The notes under the pieces are model-generated. The model had not been told where the DNA came from, did no database searches, and worked only from the letters and a program-made list of their open reading frames with translations. From Amphibacillus sediminis NBRC 103570 (GTDB lineage: Bacteria; Bacillota; Bacilli; Bacillales; Amphibacillaceae): 64,000 nt of DNA. Made by a program: the position numbers and the translations under genes. Below are positions 63,192-64,000 of the stretch, one piece after another; position 1 is the first letter of the stretch; every line of letters begins with the position of its first letter. The DNA lies in the NCBI RefSeq assembly GCF_001552275.1, contig NZ_BCQW01000002.1, positions 204,964 to 268,963 of the forward strand, written 5' to 3'.

Positions 63192-63817
63192 ATCAATACT
63201 CCTATTTACATATTTGCAAAATTACTGCCAAATAATCCCTAAGAGCCTGTTTTAAATTTATTAAAGTAAATAAATGAACTCAATAAGAATTATAAGGCAG
63301 TTATTGTTAAACTGAAGATAAAGGTATGCCAAATCTCCAAATTTGGAAGACCTCCTAATTGATTACTACATAGGATTCTTTAAATAATTGCACGTTTACC
63401 AATATCATTCCAACAAGTGCACAGTCTTTTAGAGCATCAAAAATATCTAAACGGTTCCATGTTACTCTCATACTTTACTACTCTGATAAGAGAATACTCT
63501 TTTTTTCATCAATGTAGAATCGATTCCACTTACAATATCCTTACATTTATGTAAGCTTAATTTTATAATGATTCGGACATTTAAAAATGTAAGAGCTATG
63601 ATTTTTTAAAGAACGACCAAATACATTAGCTAAGTAAGGGAAGTAAGTGGAATGAATCATTAGGATATCTCTGTAATTTCTAGCAGTTTATTAAGTTTAA
63701 ATGGAAACTTGGAAATTCGTAAAGTCCTGACTGTACAAAGAAAACTCCAAAACTAAAAATATTGTATAAGCGTATCATCCCACTAATGAACCTCTTAATA
63801 ACCTCTTGTCTGGGTGA
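63192..63817. other. Gap without visible gene
   Basis: No frame with a ribosome site, terminator or known repeat that I can support. Confidence 0.4.
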
Positions 63818-64000
63818 TTACGATTCTACTATTCTCCAAAAATCCGTTCCATAGCTTTCACTCTTACCCTGAACAGGAAAGCGCCTCTTTAGGAGAGCCT
63901 CACCCACATTTATTTTATATACCGAATTCTGTATAGGAGATCCAAAAGAAAACTCAAGTTTGCGATCAGTGAGGTTAAACAAAACAGAGTGAACAGTTTG
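63818..64000 (-). CDS. C-terminal end of a C45-like acyltransferase/hydrolase (partial)
   Basis: 60 codons of an open frame run in from the right edge and end with TAA. The segment QTVHSVLFNLTDRKLEFSFG resembles the C-terminal strand pattern of acyl-CoA:6-aminopenicillanate acyltransferase/C45 and related Ntn hydrolases (T-x-x-S-V-x-x-L-x-x-R-x-x). The start and the nucleophile lie outside the window, so the assignment is tentative. Confidence 0.5.
   Translation of the reverse strand, partial: QTVHSVLFNLTDRKLEFSFGSPIQNSVYKINVGEALLKRRFPVQGKSESYGTDFWRIVES

Overview
The window is AT-rich Firmicute chromosome. Genes have strong GGAGG-type ribosome sites, and the gene set (mannitol PTS with an MtlR activator, ykoN/ykoQ/ykoP-like genes, BceRS-BceAB, AadK, a GntR-ABC module, Zur-, Fur- and FapR-type boxes, a spore-type SPOCS-like protein) points to a spore-forming Bacillaceae bacterium. 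The acidic extracellular proteins would suit a halophilic or alkaliphilic member such as an Amphibacillus-like genus, but the species is not identifiable from sequence alone.

Layout. 1-3.6 kb: a truncated mannitol regulator (mtlR) and the PTS EIICB gene (mtlA). 3.7-8.4 kb: a second-type methionine aminopeptidase, two overlapping DHFR/RibD-like reductases, a MazG-like pyrophosphohydrolase, a GNAT acetyltransferase and a VanY-type carboxypeptidase. 8.6-16.2 kb: a P-type cation ATPase, an SRPBCC protein, a MutS2-like ATPase without an Smr domain preceded by a structured leader, and a SPOCS-like protein. 16.5-23.8 kb: an RpiR-controlled oligopeptide ABC operon with HAD and metallo-beta-lactamase-fold hydrolases. 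24.7-33.4 kb: isochorismatase-like hydrolase, ykoN/ykoQ/ykoP-like genes, AadK, DUF1801 and YdeI-like proteins, and FabH with a FapR-type operator. 33.6-38.3 kb: a zinc uptake locus (zinT-like, znuA, znuC, znuB) with three Zur-type boxes. 38.9-44.6 kb: a secreted protein opposite a small membrane protein, a flavin monooxygenase/FMN reductase/HxlR group, DUF4256 and an IS3 relic. 44.6-49.3 kb: a complete BceA-BceB-BceR-BceS peptide-antibiotic detoxification module. 50-56 kb: YesL, a broken beta-helix gene and a Fur-boxed siderophore ABC transporter with a fused permease. 56.3-64 kb: a GntR-ABC operon, a repeat-rich gene-free region, a PadR-HAAS-membrane-serine hydrolase operon, decayed SDR sequence, a small membrane protein and the C-terminal end of a C45-like acyltransferase.

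Three things stand out. (i) At least a dozen intergenic copies of a ~245-bp multi-stem-loop repeat (family A) and of a second repeat (family B) occur, including A/B mosaics, short forms sharing one deletion junction, and one copy that supplies a gene's stop codon. (ii) The MutS2-like gene has a promoter, a strong ribosome site, a 7-codon ORF overlapping one arm of a long RNA stem, a terminator and a 31-codon ORF upstream, which is the layout of a ribosome-sensing attenuator. (iii) A ~90-residue His/Trp-rich module occurs twice inside ZnuA and once in front of a ZinT domain in the adjacent gene; I recognise it in neither canonical family. Functional statements below are inferred from sequence only.
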